A stretch of DNA of 64,000 nucleotides from Unio delphinus (GCA_029339505.1 JAQISU010000164.1:682001-746000), one strand, 5' to 3'. Shown: positions 36,060 to 48,419, numbered from the stretch's first letter. Notes: generated by a model not told the origin, from the sequence alone. Translations and numbers: made by a program.

Positions 36060-36622
36060 GAATGAGCTGAAGCAATCGTAGGATGAGCTTGGAGCGATCG
36101 TAGGGTGAACTGGAGCAATCATAGGGTGAACTTGGAGCGATCGTATGATGAACTGGAGCAATGGTAGGGTGAACTGGAGCAATCGTAGGTTGAGCTTGGA
36201 GATATCGTAGGGTGAAGTGGAGCGATCGATGGGTGAGCTGGAGCATTCGTAGGGTGAGCTTGGAGCGATCGTGGGGTGAACTGGAGCATTCGTAGGGTGA
36301 ACTGGAGTAATCGTAGGTTCAGCTTGGAGCGATCGTAGGGTGAACTGGAGCAATGGTAGGGTGAACTGGAGCAATCGTAGGTTGAGCTTTGAGATATCGT
36401 AGGGTGAAGTGGAGCGATCGATGGGTGAGCTGGAGCAATCGTAGGGTGAGCTTGGAGCGATCGTGGGGTGAACTGGAGCATTCGTATGGTGAACTGGAGT
36501 AATCGTAGGTTCAGCTTGGAGTGATCGTAGGGTGAACTGGAGCAATCGTAGGGTGAGCTTGGAGCAATCGTAGGGTGAACTGGAGCAATCGTAGGGTGAG
36601 CTTGGAGCGATCATAGGGTGAG
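36060..36622 (-). repeat. 21-22-base satellite array, left arm
   Basis: About 26 units. Read on the minus strand, the consensus is cctacgattgctccagttca, with variants ccaagctcac and gatcgctcc. Frames through it translate as repeated Pro-Thr-Ile-Ala-Pro and are artefacts. Confidence 0.95.
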
Positions 36623-37104
<482 letters not shown>

Positions 37105-37260
37105 TTGCGCTTAGAGTGTCCGCCTCAAATACGGGAAATCGCAGATCCCAAGCAGAATCATACAAAAGACTTATTTTTTATATTTAAAAAGCGGTAATAA
37201 CATATGCCTTGCTAGGCGCTCAGCACCAAGAGGTTAGTATAGGACTGGTCGGGGTGGACG
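37105..37260 (+). mobile_element. tRNA-derived SINE fragment
   Basis: Contains an A-box-like 'ttagagtgtccgcctc', then 'gggaaatcgcagatcc', 'tcatacaaaagacttatttt' and 'aggactggtcgg'. It is the same family as 58691-58775 and related to 4955-5281. The head is truncated. Confidence 0.65.
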
Positions 37261-37339
37261 AACTCTCTAGATAAGAGAGTGTGTGGTTTGTTTTCAGGGC
37301 CTCTCATATACCTCGAAAAGATATTTGTTTTCTTTGCCT

Positions 37340-38080
<741 letters not shown>

Positions 38081-39097
38081 CTCGAGAGATTCTGCTATTT
38101 ACAGAATTTTAAGCATCAACATCCGGTTCTAAATAATCTTTTTAATATATTTATTAAATGTTCCTGTCTGAATACGTCATTATAGAATCTGTATTAACAG
38201 TTTAAAGACTAGAAGAGATATCAATGTTATACTATTATTTAAAGTATTACTACAATTGATACAATTTCTACGTGGGGTACCTACTTGCAGGGCTAAGCAT
38301 TTACTAGTCAGAGCGCCCTCGGCCTTTCTTGTCAATCCAAAATAAGCACCTTGGATGTATGTAACGGAATGATTTCGACATTTTTTTTTGGGGGGGGGGG
38401 ACAAATATTAAAACAGCACATTGTGACTTTCATATTGGACTTGTTTGAACAATGATGCTTTGAGAAAAGTCAAAAACTAACTTGAATGTCCTTTAAGTCA
38501 AAGTTTCCCATTAGTACCTACTTTAGATCTAATCACTTTTACCTTGGCCGTACTGCACCCTTACAATGAATGTAAATTTAATTTTTATAGTTGCATACTT
38601 GTTAGTGCCCAAGATATTATTGATAATGGAAATTTGAGTCAAATAACTCATCCATTTTTATGACAGAGACAGTAAATTTGAGTACATATTAATTAAATAC
38701 ATTTGGGCATTAAGATTACCAATTTAAACTTTATTTATTTAATGTCGATTACAGATTTTGATGTGATGACACCAGCATCCTAAAAGCTTTGTTAAAGATA
38801 CTCAAGCTTAACCTCAAAACCTGAAATTGAAAAATATATTCAAAGTGCAAATTCTAAGCGAAATAAATTTAACCTGTTATTGAAGACATCGAAGTAAAGC
38901 AAATCCTTAAAGTTCCATGATCTAATTTTGTTTTAGTTTATATGAACTTGAGGGTCTTCCTCAAATAATTTAGAAAATACATGACATGGTCTTGAATTTG
39001 GAGGAAGATGTAGAACTGCGAGGAACCCATCAGGTTTTGGTTGGTTACTACAAATCAGTAACGTGTCAAAACCTTAATCAAACTAACAACTCCAGGG

Positions 39098-39166
<69 letters not shown>

Positions 39167-41352
39167 CGCAGCACCATCTGGTACCCAATGAGACAAGAAA
39201 CCCAAAAGTTGTATAAGATTTATATTTTTATTTCAAATGAAAAAGACTTTAACTCTATATGAAATCCTTTTTTAAAAAATGTAAATAATAAACATCCTAT
39301 AGGAAGTTTCTTGGTAAAAAGTCAAAATGAGCAGCCTAAAGTCACTGCAAAGTAGTGTCATACACAGGTAACATAACCGTCAGCTTCCACTTAGGTAATA
39401 ACTGAACTTTTCATGTCTGCACAGGCAATGGCTGACAAATGATAACAAAAATGTGAAATGACAAAATATACATCTTTTTTCCTTGTCTTTTCTGGAGACT
39501 GGGGTAATGGCATCGTGATAAATATTCAAGATGGGTAATGTTAACCCTGAAAGACATAACTGGATAACTTAGTTAACATGATTACCTGAATAGAAACTGT
39601 CCAAATACATTCTACACAAAGTGACATTATCTTGCTGATTATTATGACGAACTATCACCATCTTCTTAAAAGGTCTCATCATAATAGAATGTAAACTCGT
39701 GTCTGATCAGATAATTATTTTGTATATTTTTATTTTTTTGACAAGTCCATAACCATGCCCAATCCCTAAGTACTGGTAAATAAATTAATACCAATTACCC
39801 ATCGCTAGATTCACACTCATTTGATAGCTATATTATTTGGTCATCATTAACCCATTAAGTCTAGGAAACTTATTTTTAAATTTTGTTTTTAAGACAGAAG
39901 CTTGTTTTAGTCTTCAACATACCACTCAATTTTCACATTTTTAACTGAATCGACAATTCACAACCTGTAAAGACTGTGATGACAAAAGACAAAAAAATAT
40001 TTCTGAACTAAATTAAAAGCAAGAGGCCCAAATTGTTTGACTGATATTGCTGGCTTCACAGGAGACCACTGCACAAAATAGGTTTATGAAAGAACACAAC
40101 CTTGGTGAACACTCTCAGAAACTTCATATTATCTTAATTTTACCCAACTTTACCACATCCTCATAAAAATGTGTTCTAAAGATAATGACATAATATGCAC
40201 AGACTTCTGTTTATAACTGAAGTCATCCAGGTCCATTTTTATATTAACCCATTTACAGAATTTTATTGAACCGGATCAGACATATATAGTCTCTGAATCA
40301 AAAAAGTCATAAATTTCAGCCAATTAGATGCAAGGTATGTTATTAATATGTGCTGATCTGATATACTATAGAAATTTGTCTGACAAAGATAATATAAGCT
40401 TAAAGTGAACCAAACTCCAACCAGAATTCGGTCATTAAAGTCAATCAGATAAATGATTACTTTATTAATATGTATGGCTCTTGATCCTGAACAAACTTGT
40501 GTAACATCTTGATAATATTCAACAATTTAATAACCTTGATTAAAATATAGCCTAGATTAAAATCGAATCAGAAATATAGCGTCTAGATTGGTAACAAGTT
40601 AAGTCAGTCAGATGCAAGTCCACATCAAATAATACGCATAAATGTCACTCATAATCAAAATAAATCAAGATCTTAATGGAATAGTCATGTTTACCAAGCT
40701 TGATCATATGCAAGATCACCTCATTAATATGCAAAAATCTTGTTTGCCATAAACATTAAACATCTTGATATCAGTGAAACTGACGACTGATTACCTCATT
40801 AATTGTGTGGATTCTGTTAATCATTAAAAATGTCAAACATCTTGATGATATAAGCATATATTCCATGGAATATTTTAAATCTAGTGGACAAGAAGGGTAA
40901 TATCATCAGAATAGTGACACCTATACCTAGCATGTGCTTTACAAGACAGCATAAAGAAGGGTAGTTAATTAATTATATGGCACCTACTGAAATTTTGTGT
41001 AATTGGTCAGGTACCCCACTCCTAAAATTAAATACATATCAGTCCAAACCTATATTTGTTATCCCTACACTTTAACAAGAGATATTTATATACCATCCAT
41101 CTACCTGTAAATATATTTCCTTCTGAACTGCCAGTTGAAAATTCACAAAAACGTGGTACACAGATTGCATGTGATAGGGTTATAGTTTTGGGGACCATCA
41201 GGAGTTGGGGGTGGGGATAGTAAAAACATTGGGATATGCCATGTCAAGACAATTAAGTAGCTCTGTTATCACTGAAACTAAATTTTATACCATGAAAACA
41301 TGAAACACAAACTGGCAATGACCTGCTTTCAAACACTGCTGAGGTTAATCTG
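38081..41352. other. foldback loop, 3.27 kb, no gene
   Basis: AT-rich DNA with no credible coding frame on either strand. It contains a (TG)n array at 39099-39163 and weakly repeated 'gatcacctcattaatatgc' phrases between 40440 and 40810. No transposase motif seen. Confidence 0.5.
39099..39163. repeat. (TG)n microsatellite
   Basis: 65 bases of TG. Confidence 0.97.
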
Positions 41353-41730
41353 TTGTGTTATTCCTTAAGAATGTATCTAATTTGGTCTCTGCCATCAAAA
41401 TGTATGCAGTTTAGAATCTACCATCAGATTGTGTATAAAACTTTGTGTCCTCCACCAGAATGATATAACTTAGTCTCGCTTAAACTCATCAACCATCAGT
41501 ATTTTCAATTATTTGATTTCACATCGTGAGGAATGCAAGAAGAATTAAAACTAATAGGCATCCTAAAAACATCCAGGTTTCCATTAACAAGAATATTTGT
41601 TTTTCAAGTTTTATTTCATTGTTTGATTGCTAGGCTTAATGCAAGATTAGGACCGTACGAACCTTCTGACTGTATTTATTTTAAAAGTGTATGACAATCC
41701 AAGTGTCAGCATGTTCTTATTTTGTTACAT
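41353..41730. repeat. right unique inverted arm
   Basis: Inverted partner of 37705-38080. Confidence 0.9.
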
Positions 41731-41749
41731 TATATATACATGTAAAGCT

Positions 41750-42143
41750 CACCCTACGATTGCTCCAGTTCACCCTACGATTGTTCTAGTTCACCCTACG
41801 ATTGCTCCAAACTCACCCTACGATTGCTCCAGTTCACCCTACGATCGCTTCAGCTCACCCTACGATCGCTCCAGCTCACCCTACGATTGCTCCAGTTCAC
41901 CTTATGATCGCTCCAAGCTCATCCTACGATTGCTCTAGTTCACCCAACGATTGTTCCAAGTTCACCCTACGATTGCTCCAGTAGTTCACCCTACGATTGC
42001 TCCAGATCACCGTACGATTGCTCCAGTTCATCCTACGATCTGTCCAAGCTTAACCTACGATTGCTCCAGTTCACCCTACCATTGCTCCAGTTCATCCTAC
42101 GATCGCTCCAAGCTCACCCTACGATCGCTCCGATCTCACCCTA
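41750..42143 (+). repeat. 21-22-base satellite array, right arm
   Basis: About 18 units of 'caccctacgattgctccagt', the plus-strand orientation of the left-arm satellite. The array resumes after the Maverick at 57914-57935. Confidence 0.95.
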
Positions 42144-42453
42144 AGCAGCAGAGAGGGTGAACCCTACAACGTTTTCAGACAAAATTTTGATTGAATCATT
42201 AAAACGAGCCTTCCTACGATCTCATTTTAACCAAAAAAAATGTCTCAGGGGCAAACCCTACAACGTTTTCAGACAAAAAATTTATTGAAATCTTAATGAG
42301 CCTTCCCTACGAAATCTCATTTTAACTAAAAAAATGAAAACGGAGACTTTTACGATTTTTTAATTAATTTTGGTCGCAACTTGTTGTCATCCACCCTCTC
42401 TGCTGCTACAGGTTAACAAAAAATAATAAATGATTTTAACCGAATATTTGATC
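42144..42453 (+). repeat. left terminal inverted repeat
   Basis: 310 bases, the reverse complement of 57604-57913, starting agcagcagagagggtg. Internally it has a 94-base direct duplication (accctacaacgttttcagac at 42161 and 42255). An inverted copy of its own first 16 bases (ccctctctgctgct) lies at about 42394-42407. Confidence 0.95.
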
Positions 42454-42475
42454 AAGTCCTTAGGACGAAAATCAT

Positions 42476-43825
42476 TTATGATTTCACAAACAAACTAATC
42501 GCTAACACCTCTTCTTGTAAATCAATCAGATTATTAGATTGGTCTGTGAGTTTGAAATTAATTCTCGTTAACGAATTATTATGGCATCGCATGTAGACAG
42601 GATTAATTGGGTTTTCAATAATTAGGAATCCTGGAGGAGCTGTTGGTGCAAATGAATAAAGAATATATCCCTGCTGAGCTTGATTTGATTGTTCTAGATT
42701 AATTTGATAGCTTCCTTCAATTACATCACATACTAAATTAAGCGCAATCACCGTTGAAATATTCACATTTTCAGGAGCAATATGCCTGCCGCCACCGTCT
42801 GGGTCATTATTATATTTGAGGAGGACAGTTGAATCTGATTTTTGTAGCGCTTTGATATCGGTTTTAACAATTCTTGCTAATTCATCAGCGTTGTATTTCG
42901 GAAACTTGAAATTACGCAGATTGTCTTCTGTGATATTGTAATCGGTTAGGAATCGTTGTTTATTGTCGCTGTTGTCATTAATTATTGTTTGAATAATTAG
43001 TTCATAGATATATTCCATGTCCGATATAAGTTGATTTATTATTTCAACGTGTTTTTGCTATCTTGTTTTCCGTAGTTGTTCTAGTTGTGTGTCATATAAT
43101 TGTTTAATCTCATTAAAATAACCACGGACGTCAGTTAGCGTAAATGAAATAGTAACAGATGAGTCGGTTGTTCTTTTAATGATAAAATCCCATTGCAATG
43201 TGTCTTTGTTGGTGAATATAAATCTATCGGCGATTTTTCCTTTTCTTATATCAGATAAATCATCTCGATAACTGGGATTGATTTCATGATATGATTGTAC
43301 ATCCGTGGTTAAGTCGGTGGTGGATTTTTCCGGTGGTTTTTCAGGCCATCCCAGTACGGTTCTAATAGAACTCTGATAGATATCTACGACGTATCCTTCT
43401 GTGCTTATCTCAATTGCGGATGATATCGTCGGCTCATGAACTGTTATAGCGATTTTTGATTCTTTTCCAGTAATCGATTTTATTCTACGCGCGAATTCAT
43501 TATTGATTTGTTCAATTTGGTATGATCCGGTTGGTATCGAAACGACGTTCCAGTCTGGGGTTCCGTCGGGTTTATTCTTATTTGCAAACACTAAAGAATT
43601 ATTGGGTTGTTGACCACCAAATGATTTTGATCTGATATTAGGCCAACTGTGATACACTCGTAGTTTTGCTAGCGCTATCTCCTTCACGGGGACTGGGCTA
43701 GGGAAATTCACACTAAACTCGGGTTCCGTTGATGTTATTGATATCATACTTGTTTGTACTGGGTTCCTGTTCTCCACTATTTGTTGAAGTAATTCCATCG
43801 GTGTCGTCATTGTTATTATACTCAT
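42476..43825 (-). pseudogene. penton-like minor capsid protein, interrupted by an in-frame TAG
   Basis: From ATG 43825 a frame of 255 codons ends at TAG (43060-43058). The same frame continues without a break for 193 codons to 42476. The first part has the beta-rich opening (EFSVNFPSPVPVKEIALAKL) and SIPTGSYQIEQINNEF. The second has VIEGSYQIN, YSFAPTAPPGFLIIENP and INFKLTDQSNNLI. The decayed homologue at 18746-19640 shows both halves in one gene. Penton-type proteins occupy capsid vertices. The TAG is followed by CAA, so readthrough cannot be excluded, but a nonsense mutation is simpler. A separate start at 43018 could make the second half alone. It lies at the left end of the virion cluster, 23 bases from the repeat. 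Confidence 0.7.
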
Positions 43826-44040
43826 GTTGTCGCTCTAATTTTGACACCGCGGAATCATAAATACTGACCATCACTGAGAACTCACAATTTGGTATGGTTG
43901 AGGTTATTGAGATCATTCTGGTTTTTGGGTTCGTGTTTTCTGATTCCATCGGTGTTGTCATTGTTATTATATTCATGTTGTTGCTCTAATTTTGATATCG
44001 CTGAATCAAAAATACTGACCATCGCTGAGAATTCACTATC
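43722..44040. repeat. tandem duplication covering a gene boundary
   Basis: Copy A (43722-43890) and copy B (43891-about 44040) align with an 18-base gap (shared gttattgatatcat, tccatcggtgt, aatactgaccatc). The unit covers the tail of the hydrophobic protein gene and the start of the penton gene. Confidence 0.88.
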
Positions 44041-44427
44041 TGATATAATTGTATTATCGAGTGACGACGATATCATCAGGGATAACTGCAAATATGCGGT
44101 TGATGCAATATGAAATTGAATTAAGTAATTCTGCAGTTTACTCTGGCTGCATGATGATATCTTTTTTGCTATCCCGGTTGATATACCCCCGATTGTAGCC
44201 ACCGCAGAAATGCAAATTGGAACTACGACCGGGGCAATCATTGTAACCGATGCAAGTATTATTCCGGCGCCAGCGAGAACGCTTGACACCGAGTACATAG
44301 TAATATCAATTGCGGTGATTCTTCGTCGGTATTTTTTTATTTTTATTTGATACTCCTCGGCGAGGGTTTTGAGTCTATTTTGAAATTCTCTGACCTGATC
44401 ATAGCGACATTGAGTTGATGAAATCAT
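43882..44427 (-). CDS. hydrophobic protein of 181 residues, unknown (probable virion or membrane protein)
   Basis: The N-terminal 40 residues are basic and helical (YQIKIKKYRRR). Residues about 42-92 form one long or two adjacent hydrophobic segments rich in Gly, Ala, Val and Ile (SVLAGAGIILASVTM, VVVPICISAVATIGG). The C-terminus is polar with NNND/NNLN stretches. The C-terminal 50 codons lie in the 150-169-base duplication shared with the next gene start, so the original stop may have been elsewhere. Position between the penton and fibre-like genes suggests a virion or membrane-active role. I do not recognise the family. A 16-base palindrome (44438-44453) sits just upstream of its ATG. Confidence 0.55.
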   Translation of the reverse strand: MISSTQCRYDQVREFQNRLKTLAEEYQIKIKKYRRRITAIDITMYSVSSVLAGAGIILASVTMIAPVVVPICISAVATIGGISTGIAKKISSCSQSKLQNYLIQFHIASTAYLQLSLMISSSLDNTIISDSEFSAMVSIFDSAISKLEQQHEYNNNDNTDGIRKHEPKNQNDLNNLNHTKL

Positions 44428-44437
44428 TGTTATTTTA

Positions 44438-44453
44438 AAAACGCTAGCGTTTT
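44438..44453. promoter_or_regulatory. palindrome AAAACGCTAGCGTTTT, copy 1
   Basis: Perfect 16-base palindrome between the start of the 181-residue gene and the end of the repeat-protein gene. Its 14-base core recurs at 48941-48954 and 49169-49182. A regulatory role is only a guess. Confidence 0.4.
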
Positions 44454-44490
44454 CAATTGTGTTTTCAAGTTCGCGGGAATTGTTAGTACT

Positions 44491-45956
44491 TCAGCCGGAA
44501 AAATGATCTACGAGTTCTATACACCAGGCTATTTTTGATTTATTGATGGAGCTATCAACCGCGACGAAGCGAAAGCTTGGTGTTCTGCTAGTCTCGATAA
44601 TTAACGTCGCGATGCCACCAGAGTAGGTTCTATTATTATCAGTGATCAGATTAAATTGATGAATAGAAGCCCACGTTAACCTGTAGATACCATCGACCTT
44701 CACTTCCCCATCCCACGTGAGAAGGACGCTAGTTCTACTAAGATCGTCTATTGTCCAATCCATGATTCCATGATTGACCGTATACACGATATTTTTAAGG
44801 TTTTTGTGCGGAATCTTTATCCTTTCAAAGATTTCTTTTAGTTTAAGAAGATCGTCGGAAATATCGAGATAATTTACCCTGATTCTAGCAGGATCTATTG
44901 TTTTCCCCCTCTCCTCCTTGTTAGAAAAGAATGAAACCAGAAGTTCGTTGATTCTAATCCTTGCTTGGGTTTTAATATGGTTGTCGATGTTAGAAAATTT
45001 CGTCGTGATATCTTGGAGGCTACTGCCCTCAAAGAAATTTTTAACAAACTCGTTGGTGAGTTTTGTTCGTCAATAGAGCTTTTAACTTCAGCGAGGGTTG
45101 GGCCTGTCAACGATGTGGTTTCAGATTCATCACGTGTTCTCCCCAAAAATTTATCAACGATGGTATTAAGTGTTGTTTGTCTCACCATAAACCTAATAAT
45201 ATCGTTGAGAGTCATCGTAGATGTAGCGGGGACACCAAAGAAATTATTAGCGACGTAGGCATTGTGAGTATGCCTGATAATAAACTCACTGATTTCAGCG
45301 AGAGTCGAGTCTGCCACAGGTGGGGATCCAAAAAACCTAACAATGACGTCGTTAGTGGGTTTTTGTACCCGCTCAACATTTTCTATTATTTTAGAAATAT
45401 CATTGTAAATATCGAGATAATTTGCCTTGATTTCATTTTCATTCATCATCCTTCCTTCGTCCTTGTTAAAAAAGAATAGCGATAGATAGTTTTTGATTTC
45501 AGCGAGAGTCATGCCAACCAGAAGCGGGGTTCCAAAGAATTTATGTACGACATTTTTGCGAAAAACTGAAAACTGTTTTCCGTGTTCTTCAATTTTAGAT
45601 TGAAGTGTTGCTAGTTCTAACAGAGAATTATCCAACTCATGGTCGTGGGCTGCAATCGCGTCGGTGATCGTAGACACAAGTGCGCCTGGTTTAAGTCGTC
45701 CGTCGTTGAAATACAGCGCAATAGAGTTTTCAGCGGCGTCGCGCTGCCGTATCAAAATGTCATTCAATGACACATCACTGGATTTCAATTTACCCTGTTT
45801 GTCTTGAAATACAACTATTTCATTAGGATCAACATTTGTTAAGTTCAACGTCTCAGCGATTTCATCTTCAATTATTTTTTTTATATCCTTGACAGAATCA
45901 GGTGGTGCAGTGCCATCGGGTTTGGGTTTCAAAGATCTCCCCCAAATATCAATCAT
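44491..45956 (-). pseudogene. modular repeat protein, possibly fibre-like, one frameshift
   Basis: From ATG 45956 the frame runs 353 codons to a stop at 44895. After a helical N-terminal half it has modules of the form 'FFGxPxxxxxTLxEIxxxI', beginning near residues 138, 210, 245 and 270 (FFGTP, FFGSP, FFGVP, FLGRT). Near 45065, at an AAAA run, the module pattern jumps to another frame (EFVKNFFEGSSLQDITTKF, then 'ARIRVNYLDISDDLLKLKEI', matching the earlier 'NEIKANYLDIYNDISKIIEN'). That frame continues to the stop at 44491, with a C-terminal beta-rich domain (WTIDDLSRTSVLLTWDGEV). So the original gene was about 490 codons, and the 98-codon frame at 44787-44491 is its end. The fibre assignment rests on size, repeats and position. 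Confidence 0.5.
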
Positions 45957-45980
45957 GTTATTGTAAAACTCTTTCTCTCT

Positions 45981-46415
45981 CTAAAATCGTTTTTGACGAC
46001 TTCGTTGAAAAATCTTCGATTTTCTCCAGCGATTACTAGTGTATTCATTCACGACAACATGTGGTGGTTTTCCGCTTGGGTTACTCAAGGAGTTAGAAAT
46101 AGCGTTAAGGACATTTAATACTTCGCTGCCACATATTGGTGGGTCATTCATTTGTTGTGTTGGTAGCGTAGAATACCAAGTCTTCATTGAAATTTTTTTT
46201 ATATAACGCATAAATTCTTTTGGCGGGGCTAATCCATATGAATCAAAATAGACAATCCCACGTGGATCAATAGCGTATGCAACCCAGTGAGTACCAGGTC
46301 CGGTGCTGTTATCTAAATTAATGATTCCGGTTTCAACGCTGTTTGGTTGATGTGGTAATTGATCCTTCATAAAGACACCTCTGAAGTTTTTAATCGCTAG
46401 TTTTTTTAGCAGCAT
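45981..46415 (-). CDS. adenain-type cysteine protease
   Basis: A 144-residue protein with the adenovirus/Maverick protease fold signature. It has GTHWVAY (catalytic His43), YFDSYG (Asp58, third triad residue), and Gln88 seven residues before Cys95 in PPICGSEV, the same Gln-Cys spacing as adenain. FRGVFM and 'GIINLDNSTGPGTHW' at the N-terminus are typical of Maverick proteases. Such enzymes mature capsid precursors; here the likely substrates are the neighbouring capsid, pVI-like and pX-like proteins. It is slightly short for the family (usually about 150-200 residues), but the catalytic residues are present. It lies 24 bases from the repeat-protein gene and 45 from the pX-like gene. Confidence 0.87.
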   Translation of the reverse strand: MLLKKLAIKNFRGVFMKDQLPHQPNSVETGIINLDNSTGPGTHWVAYAIDPRGIVYFDSYGLAPPKEFMRYIKKISMKTWYSTLPTQQMNDPPICGSEVLNVLNAISNSLSNPSGKPPHVVVNEYTSNRWRKSKIFQRSRQKRF

Positions 46416-46460
46416 CCATTAAATCAAAATTGGACATGGGAACCATCGAAGATTTTTGAG

Positions 46461-46922
46461 TTAATAAACCGGTCCTAGTCTTAGACCCTTTCCGCTGTAC
46501 CACGAATACGGGGTTCCTGGTAGTCTTAGACCCTTTCCCTTTTTTTTATATCCTTTCCCAGTTGCCTTCTTTAGTGCCATTCCTGCTGCAGTACCAACGG
46601 CTCCTAACGCTGCCGCTTTAGCCACCGCTGGGGCTGCTGCTGCAATCAATGCTGGAATCGCAGCTAACAACGGAAATATACCGCCTGTTTTAATCATATT
46701 TTTGATAGCAGCCGCAGAGAGAGTAATCTGAACACCCTTTTTTGCTATTAGTGCATCATTGAAATGTTTCACCTGACGAGTTGTCAGCGATAGTTTATTT
46801 GCACCACCAGTCATTTGGTTGGGTTTCAACGTGATTGTGGTTCCACATTTTTTAGCTGATTCCGATTGCAATTTTTTTAATTGACCGGGAGTTAACGCAA
46901 CACTAATAGCACTATATGACAT
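46461..46922 (-). CDS. small basic/hydrophobic core-type protein (pX/minor capsid-like)
   Basis: 153 residues in three parts. The N-terminal half, with polar helices and repeated 'L(T)xxQ(V/L)K' phrases, contains ITLKPNQMTGG and ITLSAAAIK. Next comes an Ala-rich hydrophobic helix of about 35 residues (LLAAIPALIAAAAPAVAKAA). The basic C-terminus has GKGYKKKGKGLRLPG and ends in GKGLRLGPVY. Small Gly/Lys-rich proteins beside the protease are a constant of Mavericks and have been compared with adenovirus pX/mu. They probably condense DNA or act as cement proteins. The repeated GKGLRLPG / GKGLRLGP motif could be a protease site or a PLA2-associated tag, since 'LPGTP-' also opens the PLA2 domain at 56.7 kb. 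The frame is intact. Confidence 0.55.
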   Translation of the reverse strand: MSYSAISVALTPGQLKKLQSESAKKCGTTITLKPNQMTGGANKLSLTTRQVKHFNDALIAKKGVQITLSAAAIKNMIKTGGIFPLLAAIPALIAAAAPAVAKAAALGAVGTAAGMALKKATGKGYKKKGKGLRLPGTPYSWYSGKGLRLGPVY

Positions 46923-46962
46923 TATACATAATAGATTGATTCTAAATCGTTTACAATTTCAA

Positions 46963-48419
46963 TTACATGTTTTCCACTGGTGCATCTACCACTCTCATTC
47001 TTCCACCAACACCTTCAAGTAGCATTGATTTATCACTGAGAATGACAGCAACCGCTCTATAATCAGCAATAGCACCACGAGTCACATTAGCTCTAAAATG
47101 TATATCAACAACAGATTGTCTCATCAAATCGAGATGTTCCAGTGAGAAGTAATAGATCGGATACAGATTTTTAAAATCATATTGTGATATTTGCAAACCA
47201 GTATCCACATTTTGATCGCGTGCCATAAATGACAACAGACGATGATAAACTCGTGCAATATGATTTTCTGTGTAATTAAGTTGTATATCCTTGGATGGTT
47301 CCTGTTGGCCGTTTATTCTCAGTGAGACGTCTTTCACACCTAATTGATCAAATATCATATGACTGAAACGTTGATCGCCAACTCGTGTGTTATCCTGTAA
47401 CGCTACGAATATATGACGTGGCGCAGAAACGCCTTGTTTTGATGCTAGGTTCCAAGTGAATAACCCGTTGATATTTGATTGCTTCACATCTGTACTCACG
47501 GTTAGCCAACTCAACAACGACTTTCCTCCTTGGTCCATAAATGATAGTAATCCTTCTTCTGCGGTGATTGCTGGAGTCAACACTGGCATCCACAATGATA
47601 TTTTTGTTAAATTGACTTTACCGGCGTCAGCATTTGGATTTGCATTGTCTGCTGGAATCCTCCAAATTGCGTCGTTATCATCACTCTTTCGTACAAGCGA
47701 TACTGTATGCTTCGCTCCATAAATAACTTTTCGGACGTTTCTACAGAATCCAAATATATGATGCAGTGGAATCGCGCATGAAAATGATTTACGCGCTCCT
47801 TGCAACATTGAAATACGTGTTGCAGCTCCTAGATTGAAATTAACATCATTGTTTATAATTATATTCTCGACATCAGCATCACTATTATCACGTTTTTTTG
47901 GTCGTCTTACAACAAATTGATTTCCACCAGCGGTATTTGTAACATCTTTTGCAAACATCATAGAGGGTCCTGCTGATCTTGTATAATCATCGGAATATCT
48001 CGCTAACCTTATTATTGTTGTAGCCACATCAACATCGCGATCTATCGACTCGATTTCTTTTCCATCAATGAGATATCTAGCACTCTCAAATAGCGCCATG
48101 ATACCATTATTGACAAACCCGACTTGAGTACCAGCTGGATACGGTGCTGGTACAGCAGGAGTATCATCAGCTGTTACAAGTTCTCCTTCGGTGCTGGTAC
48201 AGCAGGAGTATCATCAGCTGTTACAAGTTCTCCTTCGATTTCGATAAACGCTTCACAGGGTAAAAAGTATTTACTGGTATCATGGACCTGAAGATCAATT
48301 CTTGCTCGACTATTTGAGTCTATGGCATGATAGGCGTAATATTGATAATCGCGAACAGAATCATCCTTGCCAACTGGGGCGTCTATATCAAATGCTGGAT
48401 CACGTGACTGTTTGAACAT
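46963..48419 (-). pseudogene. major capsid protein (double jelly-roll), broken by a 47-bp tandem duplication
   Basis: The N-terminal part (48419-48174, 81 codons) ends its conserved stretch with DLQVHDTSKYFLPCEAFIEI and EGELV. The main part (48099-46963, 378 codons) starts at MALFESARYLIDGKEIES. It has the features of Maverick capsid proteins: 'IPLHHIFGFCRNVRKVIYGA', 'YPIYYFSLEHLD' and a C-terminal beta region. The two frames differ by the exact 47-base duplication at 48142-48235; one copy fewer puts them in the same frame (273 bases, 91 codons apart). The gene would then be about 469 codons, normal for Mavericks. The duplication copies are identical, so the lesion is recent or an assembly artefact. 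It is the central virion gene. Confidence 0.85.
48142..48235. repeat. perfect 47-base tandem duplication in the capsid gene
   Basis: Copy 1 is 48142-48188 and copy 2 is 48189-48235, starting cggtgctggtacagcagg, with no mismatch. 47 is not a multiple of three, so it shifts the capsid frame. Confidence 0.97.

Noticed and set aside
44895..44965. Programmed frameshift in the repeat-protein gene
   Set aside because: No slippery heptamer with a downstream structure is evident; a simple indel at an A run explains the change.
47390..47722. Frames opposite or inside the capsid gene
   Set aside because: Shadows of the capsid frame, without features of their own.
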